A DNA stretch of 64,000 nt from Shimia sp051201625 (GCF_051201625.1 NZ_CP179203.1:1984001-2048000); one strand, 5' to 3'. Shown: positions 9,611-18,746, counted from the first letter of the stretch. Numbers and translations are program-made. Notes: a model not told the origin generated them from the sequence alone.

Positions 9611-10110
9611 TTTGCGTCTCCAATCAGACTTGCAAGCTTCACCCCGCTGAGCAGACAGGTACGGTCACGCTTGGCTCTGCTGAAGCCTAGCCTATCATAA
9701 AACTGCGCTGCATCTGTGTTATCGGCGTAAACCGTCAACTTTACGAATTCGGACTTCCACTTACTTGCACCAATCTTTGCTGAAGTACGAAGTAGTGCCC
9801 GACCTATGCCTGACCCACGTGCACTGGCTGAAACCCACAAATCTGACACATAAATACCAGATGAGCCATTTGTTGTTGAAAAAACTGGGGAAACAAGCGC
9901 GGCTCCAATTGTTTTGGATGCTTTTTGTGCAATCAGGCCAAAGCAGGTCGCATTTGGACCCAAACACGCGTCAGAAAGAATAGTGGTGTTAGCACGATAT
10001 TTATCTCCAAGCTCGCAGGCCAGCACCTCTAGTGCCCAATTGAGATTTTGAATGTCTGTGGCCGTGGCAGATCGAATATTGAAGGTGGTTGTGTGCTCAG
10101 AAAGAGACAT
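9607..10110 (-). CDS. GNAT family N-acetyltransferase
   Basis: Acetyl-CoA-dependent acetyltransferase of 167 residues with one GNAT domain. Visible motifs are motif A ending in ARGSGIGRALL (98-103 is the RGSGIG pyrophosphate loop), the preceding beta-4 strand IYVSDLWVS and motif B DAAQFYDRLGF. It overlaps the BKACE gene by 14 bp and the deacetylase-like gene by 4 bp, so it belongs to the same operon. The substrate cannot be deduced. An acetyltransferase and a deacetylase encoded side by side could protect and later release an amine, or act on different compounds. Confidence 0.88.
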   Translation of the reverse strand: MSLSEHTTTFNIRSATATDIQNLNWALEVLACELGDKYRANTTILSDACLGPNATCFGLIAQKASKTIGAALVSPVFSTTNGSSGIYVSDLWVSASARGSGIGRALLRTSAKIGASKWKSEFVKLTVYADNTDAAQFYDRLGFSRAKRDRTCLLSGVKLASLIGDAN

Positions 10111-11023
10111 TCTCTGCGCCTTTCAAGCCAAGCATTTTTCGGACATCATCTGGGGTTGCTATGCTACGGCCAAGAGCTTCAACTTCAGTGCGGATTTTGG
10201 TGACTTGTTCGGCATTAGAGTGTGCCAATTGCCCCTTTTCGATATATAGGTTGTCCTCTAAGCCGACGCGCACATGTCCGCCCATTCGCGCGGCCATAAT
10301 CGCAAGTGGTATTTGCATTCGTCCCGCCGCAAGAACTGAAAACATGTAATCGTTGCCAAAATATCTATCGGCAAGTTCTTTCATACGAACCAAATTTTCT
10401 ACCTCAGCGGACATTCCGCCTAATACGCCGAAAACAAATTGTATAAAGATAGGCGCTTTGACCAAGCCTCGGTCAACAAAATGGTGAAGCATGGTCAGGT
10501 GACCAGTGTCATAACATTCATACTCAAATTTTGCACCGAGCTGTTTTCCCATCTGTTCAAGAACATTTACGATGTCTTTCGGTGTATTTTTAAAAACTAG
10601 ATCATCAGAATTTATTAAAAATAGCTTTTCCCAATCGAATTTCCAATTGTTGTATTTAGCTGCCATCGGATAAAGCGCAAAATTCATAGTGCCCATGTTA
10701 AGAGAGCACATTTCAGGCCTAGCCACTTTCGGCGCTGCTAGTCGCTGATCGAGCGACATGATTGCACTACCACCAGTGGTCATGTTTACGACAGCATTTG
10801 TACGCATTTTGATGTCAGGAAGAAATGCCATGAAGTGTTCTGCGTCAGACGAGGGATGGCCGTTGTCTGGGTTACGCGCGTGCAGGTGTAAGATTGAAGC
10901 TCCAGCGTCGGCTGCGTTCACTGCCTGGTCGGCAATATCATTAGCCTTGTATGGTAAGTATGGCGACATTGTTGGCGTGTGTATAGAGCCTGTAATGGCA
11001 CACGTGATAATGAATTTTGTCAT
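10097..11023 (-). CDS. BKACE (DUF849) beta-keto acid cleavage enzyme
   Basis: These zinc enzymes condense a beta-keto acid with acetyl-CoA and split it to acetoacetate and a new CoA ester, as in 3-keto-5-aminohexanoate cleavage during lysine fermentation. The protein is 308 residues, with zinc ligands H46 and H48 in ILHLHARNP, the TTGGSA loop at 82-87, and VRVGLEDN with E256 as third ligand and R252 as a likely substrate-binding residue. It overlaps the aminotransferase gene by 4 bp (ATGA). An aminotransferase followed directly by BKACE suggests that a beta-amino acid is transaminated to a beta-keto acid and then cleaved. Confidence 0.93.
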   Translation of the reverse strand: MTKFIITCAITGSIHTPTMSPYLPYKANDIADQAVNAADAGASILHLHARNPDNGHPSSDAEHFMAFLPDIKMRTNAVVNMTTGGSAIMSLDQRLAAPKVARPEMCSLNMGTMNFALYPMAAKYNNWKFDWEKLFLINSDDLVFKNTPKDIVNVLEQMGKQLGAKFEYECYDTGHLTMLHHFVDRGLVKAPIFIQFVFGVLGGMSAEVENLVRMKELADRYFGNDYMFSVLAAGRMQIPLAIMAARMGGHVRVGLEDNLYIEKGQLAHSNAEQVTKIRTEVEALGRSIATPDDVRKMLGLKGAENVSF

Positions 11024-12363
11024 TGGCCCAAGCCTGTACTTTTCCCAAACTGATCCAGTGCAATGGTCAGTTTATGGATTATTTCATCCACATGCTTATT
11101 CGTGACTATCATTGGTGGCGCTACGAGGAAGTGGTCGCCGCTATATCCTCCGCGAGAGCGGCGAGAATAAATAATCAATCCGTTTGCGTAGGCTGCCTCA
11201 ACCAATTTTGTGTGGGCATCCAAATCTCTAGGTAAAGGGGTCATCGTGCTACGGTCGGAGACTAATTCAAACCCCTGCAAAAGCCCCATACCGCGCACAT
11301 CGCCGATAATATGATAACGGTTCATTAGTGCTTTGAGCCGCGTCTCGAGTTGAGCGCCGACAACTAGAGAGTTTTGCATTAACTCTTGCCGCTCTATTTC
11401 TTCTATAACGGCCAATCCGGCAGCGCACGCCAACGGGTTGCCGGCGTAAGTATGTCCATGAACGAATCCGCCATCCTCTAAAACGGTTTCTGCAATATCT
11501 TCACGGGCAATGACTGCTCCAAGTGGCATGTAACCCGCACCAAAGCCTTTTGACAAAACTATTATGTCGGGTGTGACGTTCCAGTTGTCGGCGGCAAAAA
11601 AGGTACCGGTTCTGCCACCACCAGAGATGACCTCGTCGTGGATCAATAGGATATTATATTGGTTACAAATTTCACGTATTCGCTGCATGTAACCCTTGGG
11701 TGGCATCAGGCAACCGGTTGAGGCACCTCCAATTGGTTCAACAATGAACGCCAATACAGTTTCAGGACCTTCCGCTAAAATACGCTCCTCTAGCATGTCA
11801 GCGTAATACCGCCCAGTTTCTGGATCGTCCTTATCCAAACCGTCTAGATAGGCACGTGGTGAAGGAATCTTGGGCATTTGCTTGATCAATGGATCAAAAG
11901 GGGCTGTCATGGGTGGGTAACCGGTCAGCGCCAACGCGCCCAAAGTACAGCCGTGATAGGCTGGAAAACGCGAGATCACCTTCCAACGTTGCGCCTCACC
12001 GACTGCTAACTTATATTGGCGAGCCAGTTTGATTGCACTTTCCACAGCCTCGGATCCACCAGAAACAAAAAACACGCGATCGAGGGTGCCCGGTGCAAGC
12101 GTAGCCATTTTTGCGGCTAGTGCCTCGCCTGGTTCAGTTTCGAAATGAAGACGGTACCCGAAGGTCGAAATTTCCATTTGTCTGCGCATAGCGCCAAGCA
12201 CATGCGGGTTAGAATAGCCAATATTGCAAACCATAGCGGCTGAAGAGCCATCAAGATACTGCTTGCCGTTAACATCCCACAAGTACACCCCTTCAGCTCT
12301 TGCTAATCGGGGGCGGCGCTGTCGAGATTGATAAAAAAGGTGACTTTTCTCTAGTTCTGACAC
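11020..12363 (-). CDS. Class III PLP-dependent aminotransferase
   Basis: Fold-type I omega-aminotransferase, 447 residues, GTG start. The PLP lysine is K272 in VLSKGFGAGYMPLGA; D243 in LLIHDEVISGGGRTG binds the pyridine nitrogen; SGGSEAVESAIKLAR (101-115) binds the phosphate. Class III enzymes act on amino groups distal or beta to a carboxylate (beta-alanine, GABA, ornithine, taurine and similar). It is first among the enzyme genes after the ABC importer genes in the operon, 16 bp after livF, so it probably performs the first step on the imported compound. Specificity is unknown. Confidence 0.93.
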   Translation of the reverse strand: MSELEKSHLFYQSRQRRPRLARAEGVYLWDVNGKQYLDGSSAAMVCNIGYSNPHVLGAMRRQMEISTFGYRLHFETEPGEALAAKMATLAPGTLDRVFFVSGGSEAVESAIKLARQYKLAVGEAQRWKVISRFPAYHGCTLGALALTGYPPMTAPFDPLIKQMPKIPSPRAYLDGLDKDDPETGRYYADMLEERILAEGPETVLAFIVEPIGGASTGCLMPPKGYMQRIREICNQYNILLIHDEVISGGGRTGTFFAADNWNVTPDIIVLSKGFGAGYMPLGAVIAREDIAETVLEDGGFVHGHTYAGNPLACAAGLAVIEEIERQELMQNSLVVGAQLETRLKALMNRYHIIGDVRGMGLLQGFELVSDRSTMTPLPRDLDAHTKLVEAAYANGLIIYSRRSRGGYSGDHFLVAPPMIVTNKHVDEIIHKLTIALDQFGKSTGLGQ

Positions 12364-12379
12364 GGCTCTTCCAAAGTTG

Positions 12380-13102
12380 TCAGGCGATCCAAAATGCCTT
12401 TTCTAGATCGTCAAAATCGCTGGCGGGGCCTTCGAATTTGTTCCTGCCTAGTTCCAGTACATACACATAGTCCGCAATTTTCAACGCGTGACGAATTTCC
12501 TGATCGACCAGAAGGATTGTCAGCTTATCGATCTTTGCGAGGTCTGTGAGCATGGCGTAAACCTCCTCTGCGAGCATCTTTGAAAGCCCCGCGGTCGGTT
12601 CATCCACCAGCAACATCTGTGGCTCAGACATAAGAGTTCGTCCAATTTCGACCATTCGCTGTTGGCCACCTGATAGCTCTCCCGTGATCTGCCTGCGTTT
12701 GTCCCGTAAGGCAGGAAATCGCTCGTAGTTTGCCTCTATTTTCCGGCGGACTTGTTTTTTATCGCTGCGAAACGTCCAGCCGCCAAGCTCAAGGTTTTCT
12801 TCAACTGACATATCCTTGAACACGCCAGGTTGCTGTGGAATGTAGGCAAGTCCTTTGAGAATTTTCTCGTGCGTTGGGACCCCTAGAATGCTCTCACCGC
12901 CAAGTAAAATGTCACCCTGATTTGGTTGTAAAAAGCCAAAGGCCGCCTTTAGTGCGGTAGACTTACCCACACCATTGGCGCCGAGGATCGTGGTTATTTG
13001 CCCTTTGCGGGCTTTGACGTCTAGATCAGACAGAATGTTGAGGTCACGATAATATCCCACCGAAAGATTTTTCATCTCAAGAACGACATTGTGTTCGTTC
13101 AT
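12380..13102 (-). CDS. Liv-type ABC transporter ATP-binding protein (LivF-like)
   Basis: One of two ATPases of a hydrophobic amino-acid-type importer, 240 residues. Walker A is GANGVGKST (41-49), the signature is LSGGQQRMVEIGR, Walker B is MLLVDEPTAGLS, and the LLVDQEIRHAL segment replaces the more usual VEQN switch histidine region: a D-Q-E-I-R-H run with the histidine retained. It overlaps livG by 4 bp and leads into the aminotransferase gene. The subunit acts at the cytoplasmic face of the inner membrane with LivG, LivH and LivM. Confidence 0.93.
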   Translation of the reverse strand: MNEHNVVLEMKNLSVGYYRDLNILSDLDVKARKGQITTILGANGVGKSTALKAAFGFLQPNQGDILLGGESILGVPTHEKILKGLAYIPQQPGVFKDMSVEENLELGGWTFRSDKKQVRRKIEANYERFPALRDKRRQITGELSGGQQRMVEIGRTLMSEPQMLLVDEPTAGLSKMLAEEVYAMLTDLAKIDKLTILLVDQEIRHALKIADYVYVLELGRNKFEGPASDFDDLEKAFWIA

Positions 13103-13836
13103 GCCGCATCCTCCTCGTCGTCTGATCCTAGATAGGCTTCAATAACCTTCGGGTCATTTTTAACTTCATCGGGTGGCCCGTCGGCTATTAGATCTCCGAA
13201 GTTTAAAACAAGTAAACGCTTGGATAGAGAAAAGATCGAGTCCATTTGGTGTGATATGATTATTATGGCAGAGCCTGCTTCATTGACTCGCTTGATGTAG
13301 GAATAAATCACCTCCATCAAACGGGGGTGCACACCGGCAAAAGGTTCGTCAAGGATCACCACGTCGGGGTTCAACATCAAAAGTCGGCCTAATTCCAAAA
13401 GCTTTTGCTGACCACCCGACAGAGCCTGTGCAAATTCGTTTCGAAGGTGGTCGATGGTCAGGAATTCCAGCACGTCCATCGCCTTTTCCTTCATTTCAGC
13501 GCTGCTGGCCAAGTTCCCCATTGCCAAAGCGGGCACATATAAGTTTTCAAGGACGGTCATGCGCCGGAATGACCGAGTTACCTGAAAAGTTCGGCCAAGG
13601 CCCGCGCGCGCCACCTGATAGGGTTGTAATTGGTCGATACGCTCCTCGCCTAAGTAGACTGTCCCACTCGTGGGTTTAACTGCTCCGTCTAGTACGTTGG
13701 TGAGTGTCGTCTTGCCGGCGCCGTTTGGACCGATGAGGCCGATGAGTTCAGGACCATTGACTTCGAAATTTACACCTCTCAGTACGTGATTGCCGCCAAA
13801 ACGTTTGTGCAGGTTAGTGACCTTCAAATGGATCAT
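13099..13836 (-). CDS. Liv-type ABC transporter ATP-binding protein (LivG-like)
   Basis: Second ATPase of the importer, 245 residues. Walker A is GPNGAGKTT (36-44), followed by the LivG-typical GRTFQVTRSFRRMTVLENL, the signature LSGGQQKLLELGR, Walker B VVILDEPFAGVHP and the switch region IIIISHQMDSI. The C-terminus is acidic (DDEED). It overlaps livM and livF by 4 bp each, so the four transport genes are translationally coupled. Confidence 0.94.
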   Translation of the reverse strand: MIHLKVTNLHKRFGGNHVLRGVNFEVNGPELIGLIGPNGAGKTTLTNVLDGAVKPTSGTVYLGEERIDQLQPYQVARAGLGRTFQVTRSFRRMTVLENLYVPALAMGNLASSAEMKEKAMDVLEFLTIDHLRNEFAQALSGGQQKLLELGRLLMLNPDVVILDEPFAGVHPRLMEVIYSYIKRVNEAGSAIIIISHQMDSIFSLSKRLLVLNFGDLIADGPPDEVKNDPKVIEAYLGSDDEEDAA

Positions 13837-15038
13837 GATCCTGTCTCCTGTACGTTCACTTTGCGTTTGGCAACGGTTTCTTCCGCTACATCTGAACGAC
13901 CGAAATAGGCGATGACAGGAGCAATGAGCCCGTTTCGGAAAAATCTCAGTGTAATCATTAAAAGCATGCCGAAGATAACCAATCGCCAGATAGTCATGTC
14001 GACCTCCACTCCGCCAATAACAAAGCTGGTACGCAAAAGCTCTAACACTACTTGGAGGATGATTGCTCCGATAGCAGCGGCGACAAAATTCTCAATCCCA
14101 CCAATAACAGCCATGGCCACAACAAGGCTCATTTGAAGCAAGAACAACATGTTAGGTGTTATTATTTGCACGTAGTGCCCCTGCACAGCACCCGCAGCAG
14201 CAGCCATTGAGCAGGTGATTGTAAAAACCAGTACCTTGTATCTAATGGTGTTTACGCCCAGTGCAGCTGCGGCGTCCTGATCTTCTCTCAAAGCACGCAC
14301 AAACAAGCCAAATTTTGATCGCGCGAGCCAAGTCAAAATTAAAAGGCAAATTAGGAGTAGTCCCAGCATGGTGTAGTAGGGGGGCAATTTAGCAGTAGGG
14401 CCATAATAGTTGCCCAAAAGTGTTATGCCCTCTGGGTAAAGTGGTGGCAGCTCTAAACCAGCCTGCCCTCTAGTAATGTTAATCTCAGCAGAAATGGTGG
14501 CCTTTAGTATTTCCGAAAAGCCGAGCGTGAAGAGGGCCAGATAGGCAGCGCGTAAGCGCAGTACCAGCATACCAACCAAAAACCCTGCAATGCCCCCCAT
14601 TACTGTTCCAAGTACAACGCCTAGTAGAACCGGCATAGGGGTCACTTCAACCGATCCGTCCCATGCATCTAATGCTTGTCTTAGGCAATCCTGAGTGAGC
14701 GTCGTGGATGTTACACCGATCGGGTTCACAATTACCAAATATTGTCCAAAAAAACTCATTTCGCTACACAGCTCGGTGGGCTGGGGCAAAATGTAAATAT
14801 AGTGACAAAAGAGACCAGTGGTATAAGCACCGATCGCCATGAAACCCATGTGGCCGAACGAGAACTGCCCTGCATAGCCCGACAGCATTGACCAACTTGC
14901 TGCGAGAATGGCGTAAAAAAAGCCAGTGATCATGATGTGCATGATGTAGTCGTAGTCACCGCGCGAATAGACGAGCGGGAACGCTAGCAACAAGATCAGA
15001 AATATCGTACCTGCCAAATTGGGGATTTGTTTTTTCAT
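13833..15038 (-). CDS. Liv-type ABC transporter permease (LivM-like)
   Basis: Inner-membrane permease of 401 residues. It begins with a hydrophobic helix, followed by the family motif SGYAGQFSFGHMGFMAIGAYTTG. A periplasmic insertion of about 50 residues (with C-S-E-M and TQDCLRQALD) precedes the next helices. The cytoplasmic coupling region LFVRALREDQDAAAALGVN, which contacts the ATPase, is clear. The insertion makes it longer than the usual ~320-residue LivM. It follows livH by 12 bp with GGGGA upstream of the ATG. Confidence 0.92.
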   Translation of the reverse strand: MKKQIPNLAGTIFLILLLAFPLVYSRGDYDYIMHIMITGFFYAILAASWSMLSGYAGQFSFGHMGFMAIGAYTTGLFCHYIYILPQPTELCSEMSFFGQYLVIVNPIGVTSTTLTQDCLRQALDAWDGSVEVTPMPVLLGVVLGTVMGGIAGFLVGMLVLRLRAAYLALFTLGFSEILKATISAEINITRGQAGLELPPLYPEGITLLGNYYGPTAKLPPYYTMLGLLLICLLILTWLARSKFGLFVRALREDQDAAAALGVNTIRYKVLVFTITCSMAAAAGAVQGHYVQIITPNMLFLLQMSLVVAMAVIGGIENFVAAAIGAIILQVVLELLRTSFVIGGVEVDMTIWRLVIFGMLLMITLRFFRNGLIAPVIAYFGRSDVAEETVAKRKVNVQETGS

Positions 15039-15050
15039 CTTATGTTCCCC

Positions 15051-16319
15051 TTAATGCTGGCCATGAGTGCTGCTTGCAAAGCGGCGCCCGAACATGCCAG
15101 TTGGTCTGAGTAGTAGCGTGAGAGTTAACACGATCATTCCGTAAGCAGGTATATAGCTGGCGGCTTTTTGTGCGTCCGGCACGCAACCGGTTCCTGCGGC
15201 CTCAACCATACCAACCATGATGCCGCCCAGAAACGCGCCGGGTAGTGACCCTAAGCCGCCTAGAACAACAATTACGAAACTTCTCATGGCAGGAATAGCT
15301 CCTACTTGTGGTAACCAACTAAAGGCTTGAACCAATAATGCACCTGCTAGTGCTGCAATCATGCCACCAAGTGCAAAAGCTAGCATGTTCATTCGGTCCG
15401 GATTGATGCCTGCAATAGCTGCGCCCTCACGATCTTGGCTAACAGCCCGCAGTGCTTTTCCGGTCCACGTGCGGTGCAACAAATACAGAAGTGCTAAAAG
15501 AACAAGTATGCAGGTGATGGCCGCGGTCAGACGCGGGCTAGAAATGGAGACTTGCTCGAATAACGTCAAGCTACCTCGAGAAGTCTTGATCCAAACAGGA
15601 TCGCCGCCTTCTGGGAAACTCCAACGTGGGAAAGATAAAAATCGCTGCGCTTTTACAGGATTGGCCCCTGCCGTTGCTTGCACAAAGTACTGTAATGTGA
15701 AGGCCAGACCAAACGTCACAAGGATACCATATTCGACTGGTCGATCAATTTTGCCGTGATACATCGGTGTTAACATGAGCCGTTCAAACACTGCGCCGAG
15801 AACGAAAGCGATGGCGCATGCGCCCATTACACCAATCAGTGGGCTAACCCCGGGAAACCAAACGGCAGTTATGTAATAAACTGACATTCCGCCGATCATG
15901 TAGAATTCGCCGTGGGCGAAACTCACGACACCGAGTATCGAGAAAATTAACGATAGCCCGAGTGCCATAAACCCGTAAATAATGCCAATGATAAGTCCAT
16001 TTACGAACTGGCTCGCTACAAAACCGCCCGAGGTGACACAAACATTGTCTGGGTCAGCAAAGCTAAAAGTGACGGCGACGATAAGCACTGTAAGCAGCCC
16101 CAGACCAAGGGTTAAATGACCTGTTTTCGTGGGAGTTTTAGCCCACAGCGCTGCTATGCCCACGGGGCCTAGAGCGGCGCCAGCCATGGCGCCTAAAAAA
16201 TTGGCGTTGGAAGTGTCTAGATCGCGCGCCAAATAGCGACGCTTGGTTGCGATGCTGCCAATGATTGCCCAAACAATCATCCAGATGACAACACCGTAAA
16301 AGAGAAATGGAAAATCCAC
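15051..16319 (-). CDS. Liv-type ABC transporter permease (LivH-like) with N-terminal extension
   Basis: Inner-membrane permease of 422 residues, GTG start preceded by GGGGGGA. The LivH core begins only near residue 105 with FVNGLIIGIIYGFMALGLSLIFS and SFAHGEFYMIGG. The coupling helix is LRAVSQDREGAAIAGIN. The first ~100 residues form a separate module with three hydrophobic segments and a short basic cytoplasmic stretch (TKRRYLARDLD). Standard LivH is about 300 residues, so this is an extended form. It lies 87 bp after the binding-protein gene, with a hairpin in between. Confidence 0.9.
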   Translation of the reverse strand: MDFPFLFYGVVIWMIVWAIIGSIATKRRYLARDLDTSNANFLGAMAGAALGPVGIAALWAKTPTKTGHLTLGLGLLTVLIVAVTFSFADPDNVCVTSGGFVASQFVNGLIIGIIYGFMALGLSLIFSILGVVSFAHGEFYMIGGMSVYYITAVWFPGVSPLIGVMGACAIAFVLGAVFERLMLTPMYHGKIDRPVEYGILVTFGLAFTLQYFVQATAGANPVKAQRFLSFPRWSFPEGGDPVWIKTSRGSLTLFEQVSISSPRLTAAITCILVLLALLYLLHRTWTGKALRAVSQDREGAAIAGINPDRMNMLAFALGGMIAALAGALLVQAFSWLPQVGAIPAMRSFVIVVLGGLGSLPGAFLGGIMVGMVEAAGTGCVPDAQKAASYIPAYGMIVLTLTLLLRPTGMFGRRFASSTHGQH

Positions 16320-16363
16320 GGTATCCCCCCGGTCAATACCCCAAGCTGCCTTGGTTATTATTC

Positions 16364-16396
16364 TTCTCCGGGCGCTTTTGATTAGCCCCCGGAGAA
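16364..16396 (-). promoter_or_regulatory. Hairpin between binding protein and permease genes
   Basis: A 9-bp perfect inverted repeat, TTCTCCGGG (16364-16372) and CCCGGAGAA (16388-16396) with a 15-nt loop, lies 10 bp beyond the binding-protein stop codon. It has no strong U-run, so it is more likely a partial attenuator or 3' mRNA stabiliser than a full terminator. Confidence 0.55.
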
Positions 16397-16406
16397 ATGT
16401 TTAGGA

Positions 16407-17645
16407 TTAATCCGTCACGATGACTGCATCACCCGTTTTGTAGGCATCCGGGAAAACAATTGTTGCTTCGCCGGAGTTTTCGCCCTCTTCCTGATACTGG
16501 ATCATTGTCAAAGCGACGTCGGGCCACTGGTGCCACCATTCGTCACCATGGCCGTCGTCAGAGGGGGATTTCCCAGAACCGTAGGGGAAGAATATTTTGC
16601 CTAATGTGCCGTTGTGTTCGATGCTCTCAAGTGCTGCAACAATAGCATCACCATCGGTTGATCCGGCTTCATTGATTGCCTGCGCAAGAATGGCAATCGA
16701 GTCGTAAGCCTCCATGGCGTAGCTTTCTACAGCGCCTTTCCCAGTAATTTCCTTATACTTGAGGGAAAATGCGGTACCTGCCTCAGTAAAGAGGCTCTCA
16801 GGTACACCGATCCTTTGGACGAACGCATAATTGCCGTCCGGCACGTTTTCCCAATATGCTTTCGACTCAAGTGAAACCTGGCTGGCAACAAAAGGCACAT
16901 CAAGCGGTCCGATACCCGCATCTGCTGCTTGCTGTGCAAAGTTATAGCCTGCTTCACCGGTTGCTAGTGTGATGATCATGTCGGGCTTGTCAGCTTTGAT
17001 CCGCTGAACGATGCCTGCATAATCCTGGGTGCCGATATCAATTGAATAAACAACTGTTTCGACATTACCTGTTGAAAGACCAGCCTTTGTTTCTTCCGCG
17101 GCAGGGATCCCATAATCTGTATTCTCGGTTAAGATCGCTACTTTTTTGACGCCGGGTATTGTGAGAGCGTATTGCCAAATTGTTGAGGAAGCCCAAGAGC
17201 TGAGCGGCGCAATACGGAAAATGTATTTCTGTTTGTCACCTGTAATCGTGTCGTTCCAAGTCTCGGCAAAGACAACTGGAATACCGCGCGCATCTGCAAC
17301 ATCTTTGGAAGCCACACCGACTGAACTGTGATATCCACCGCCCACTGCTACAACGCCATCTTGAGTGATGAATTTCTCCATCAATGCGGTGCCTTTTTCA
17401 GGTAAGCCTTCAGTATCCCCGATGACTACGTCGACATCGCAACCCAGCACACCGCCGGCAGCGTTAATATCATCTTCTGCAATTTTCATCGCATCGCGCA
17501 TAGCTTCACCACCGACAACGGTGCCTGGCGCTGATAGAGGTGCCATGCCGCCAATCTTGATGGGGCAATCCGCAGCGTACACACTGCTGCTAGACACCAA
17601 AAGTGCACTAACTGCCGTAGTGGTCAGCATTTTCAAGTTAATCAT
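16407..17645 (-). CDS. Liv-type ABC transporter substrate-binding protein
   Basis: Periplasmic type I binding protein (Peripla_BP_6 family), 412 residues, good SD (AGGGAGAAAG). The signal peptide runs to about residue 25 (VSSSSVYAAD). The mature protein starts with PIKIGGMAPLSAPG and has the duplicated alpha/beta layout (ITQDGVVAVGGGYHSS; VKKVAILTENTDYG; IQRIKADKPDMIITL is interrupted only by minor changes). It is the first gene of the operon, divergent from a LysR regulator. It lacks clear signatures that would separate a branched-chain amino acid ligand from an amide, urea or amino-acid osmolyte. Confidence 0.93.
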   Translation of the reverse strand: MINLKMLTTTAVSALLVSSSSVYAADCPIKIGGMAPLSAPGTVVGGEAMRDAMKIAEDDINAAGGVLGCDVDVVIGDTEGLPEKGTALMEKFITQDGVVAVGGGYHSSVGVASKDVADARGIPVVFAETWNDTITGDKQKYIFRIAPLSSWASSTIWQYALTIPGVKKVAILTENTDYGIPAAEETKAGLSTGNVETVVYSIDIGTQDYAGIVQRIKADKPDMIITLATGEAGYNFAQQAADAGIGPLDVPFVASQVSLESKAYWENVPDGNYAFVQRIGVPESLFTEAGTAFSLKYKEITGKGAVESYAMEAYDSIAILAQAINEAGSTDGDAIVAALESIEHNGTLGKIFFPYGSGKSPSDDGHGDEWWHQWPDVALTMIQYQEEGENSGEATIVFPDAYKTGDAVIVTD

Positions 17646-17690
17646 GACTTTCTCCCTTGAGTTTCATCCTTTTGATCGGACTTATTGTTA

Positions 17691-17740
17691 AACTATTGCA
17701 ACGATTGCCAAACTCACTCAAATCAATAATAACTATTGCC
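17691..17740. promoter_or_regulatory. Repeated CTATTGC/GATTGCC boxes, candidate LysR sites
   Basis: In the 102-bp divergent intergenic region, AACTATTGC occurs at 17691-17699 and again at 17731-17739, exactly 40 bp apart, with a related ACGATTGCC at 17701-17709. Spacing and position fit recognition and activation sites for the LysR regulator encoded next door, which is an inference. Confidence 0.4.
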
Positions 17741-17747
17741 TACATAG

Positions 17748-18746
17748 ATGAAATTTATGGGGTACATTTTGGTCAGTTCAGAGAAATTTGTAACAAACCT
17801 TGATTGGAACCTTCTGCGCACGTTTGTGGTGATCGTTGACGAGGGCAGTATTACTAATGCCGCATCGCGCTTACTACGTCGGCAACCGACGGTAAGTGCT
17901 GCATTGCGTCGACTGGAAACGCAGATTGGCAACAAACTGATCGAGAGAGGTGGTGGAACTTTCCGACTTACGGCGGCAGGACGAGGGCTTCATCGCGAGT
18001 GTATTGAATTGTATGGAAACATTGCGCGCTTAGAAGATTTGACACATGCGGCTTCAAAGGAAATGACGGGTAATATCCGCATCCTACTTGCAAGCCATGT
18101 GGTGACACCAATTCTTGATAAGGCTTTAAGCGAGTTTCACCGCGAACATCCCAGTGTAACCTTTTCAATCGACGTCGAAGCAAGTCGTGATGTGACTCAG
18201 GGTGTTTTAGAAAAATCAGCAGCACTTGGAATCTGCTTGCTTGATCGCAGACTGGCGAAGTTGGATTACGAACTAATTTACAGGGAGTACTTTGGCTTTT
18301 TCTGTGGTCCAACGCATCCGTTGTATGGCCGTGAAAACCTCACTCTTGAGGATTTGCGCCAATGTTCGGGTGTCTCGTTTGAAACCGACAGTATGGAAGA
18401 CGCGTTGCGATCAGTTGCCAAGTTTCGAAAATTGCACGATTTAAATCATAATATCGTTGGTCATTCAGCTAACCTCGAAGAAGTTAGGCGAATGATCGTT
18501 TGTGGTTTGGGCATAGGTCCTCTTCCGATCCATGTCGTGGCGCAGGATGTCGATGCGAAGTCTCTGTGGCGTCTTCCTCCCTACATCAATCCACCTGCTG
18601 TAGATATTTTTGTGGTCACTAACCCCAAGAACAGGTTGAGCCGGGCGGAATTTAGTTTTGTTACAGTGCTTAAGCAGTTGATAGTAGGAAAGTCTGTTGC
18701 CGAACGCACCTACACAAGTGACTCTAAGTTTTCTCCCATTACATGA
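17748..18746 (+). CDS. LysR family transcriptional regulator
   Basis: 332 residues. The N-terminal HTH reads LDWNLLRTFVVIVDEGSIT followed by NAASRLLRRQPTVSAALRRLE, so a start slightly downstream of 17748 is possible (about 17 residues precede the usual beginning). The C-terminal substrate-binding domain has NIRILLASHVVTPIL and ICLLDRRLAKLDYE. It is transcribed divergently from the ten-gene importer/catabolic operon and is its probable activator. The inducer is unknown. Confidence 0.93.
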   Translation: MKFMGYILVSSEKFVTNLDWNLLRTFVVIVDEGSITNAASRLLRRQPTVSAALRRLETQIGNKLIERGGGTFRLTAAGRGLHRECIELYGNIARLEDLTHAASKEMTGNIRILLASHVVTPILDKALSEFHREHPSVTFSIDVEASRDVTQGVLEKSAALGICLLDRRLAKLDYELIYREYFGFFCGPTHPLYGRENLTLEDLRQCSGVSFETDSMEDALRSVAKFRKLHDLNHNIVGHSANLEEVRRMIVCGLGIGPLPIHVVAQDVDAKSLWRLPPYINPPAVDIFVVTNPKNRLSRAEFSFVTVLKQLIVGKSVAERTYTSDSKFSPIT

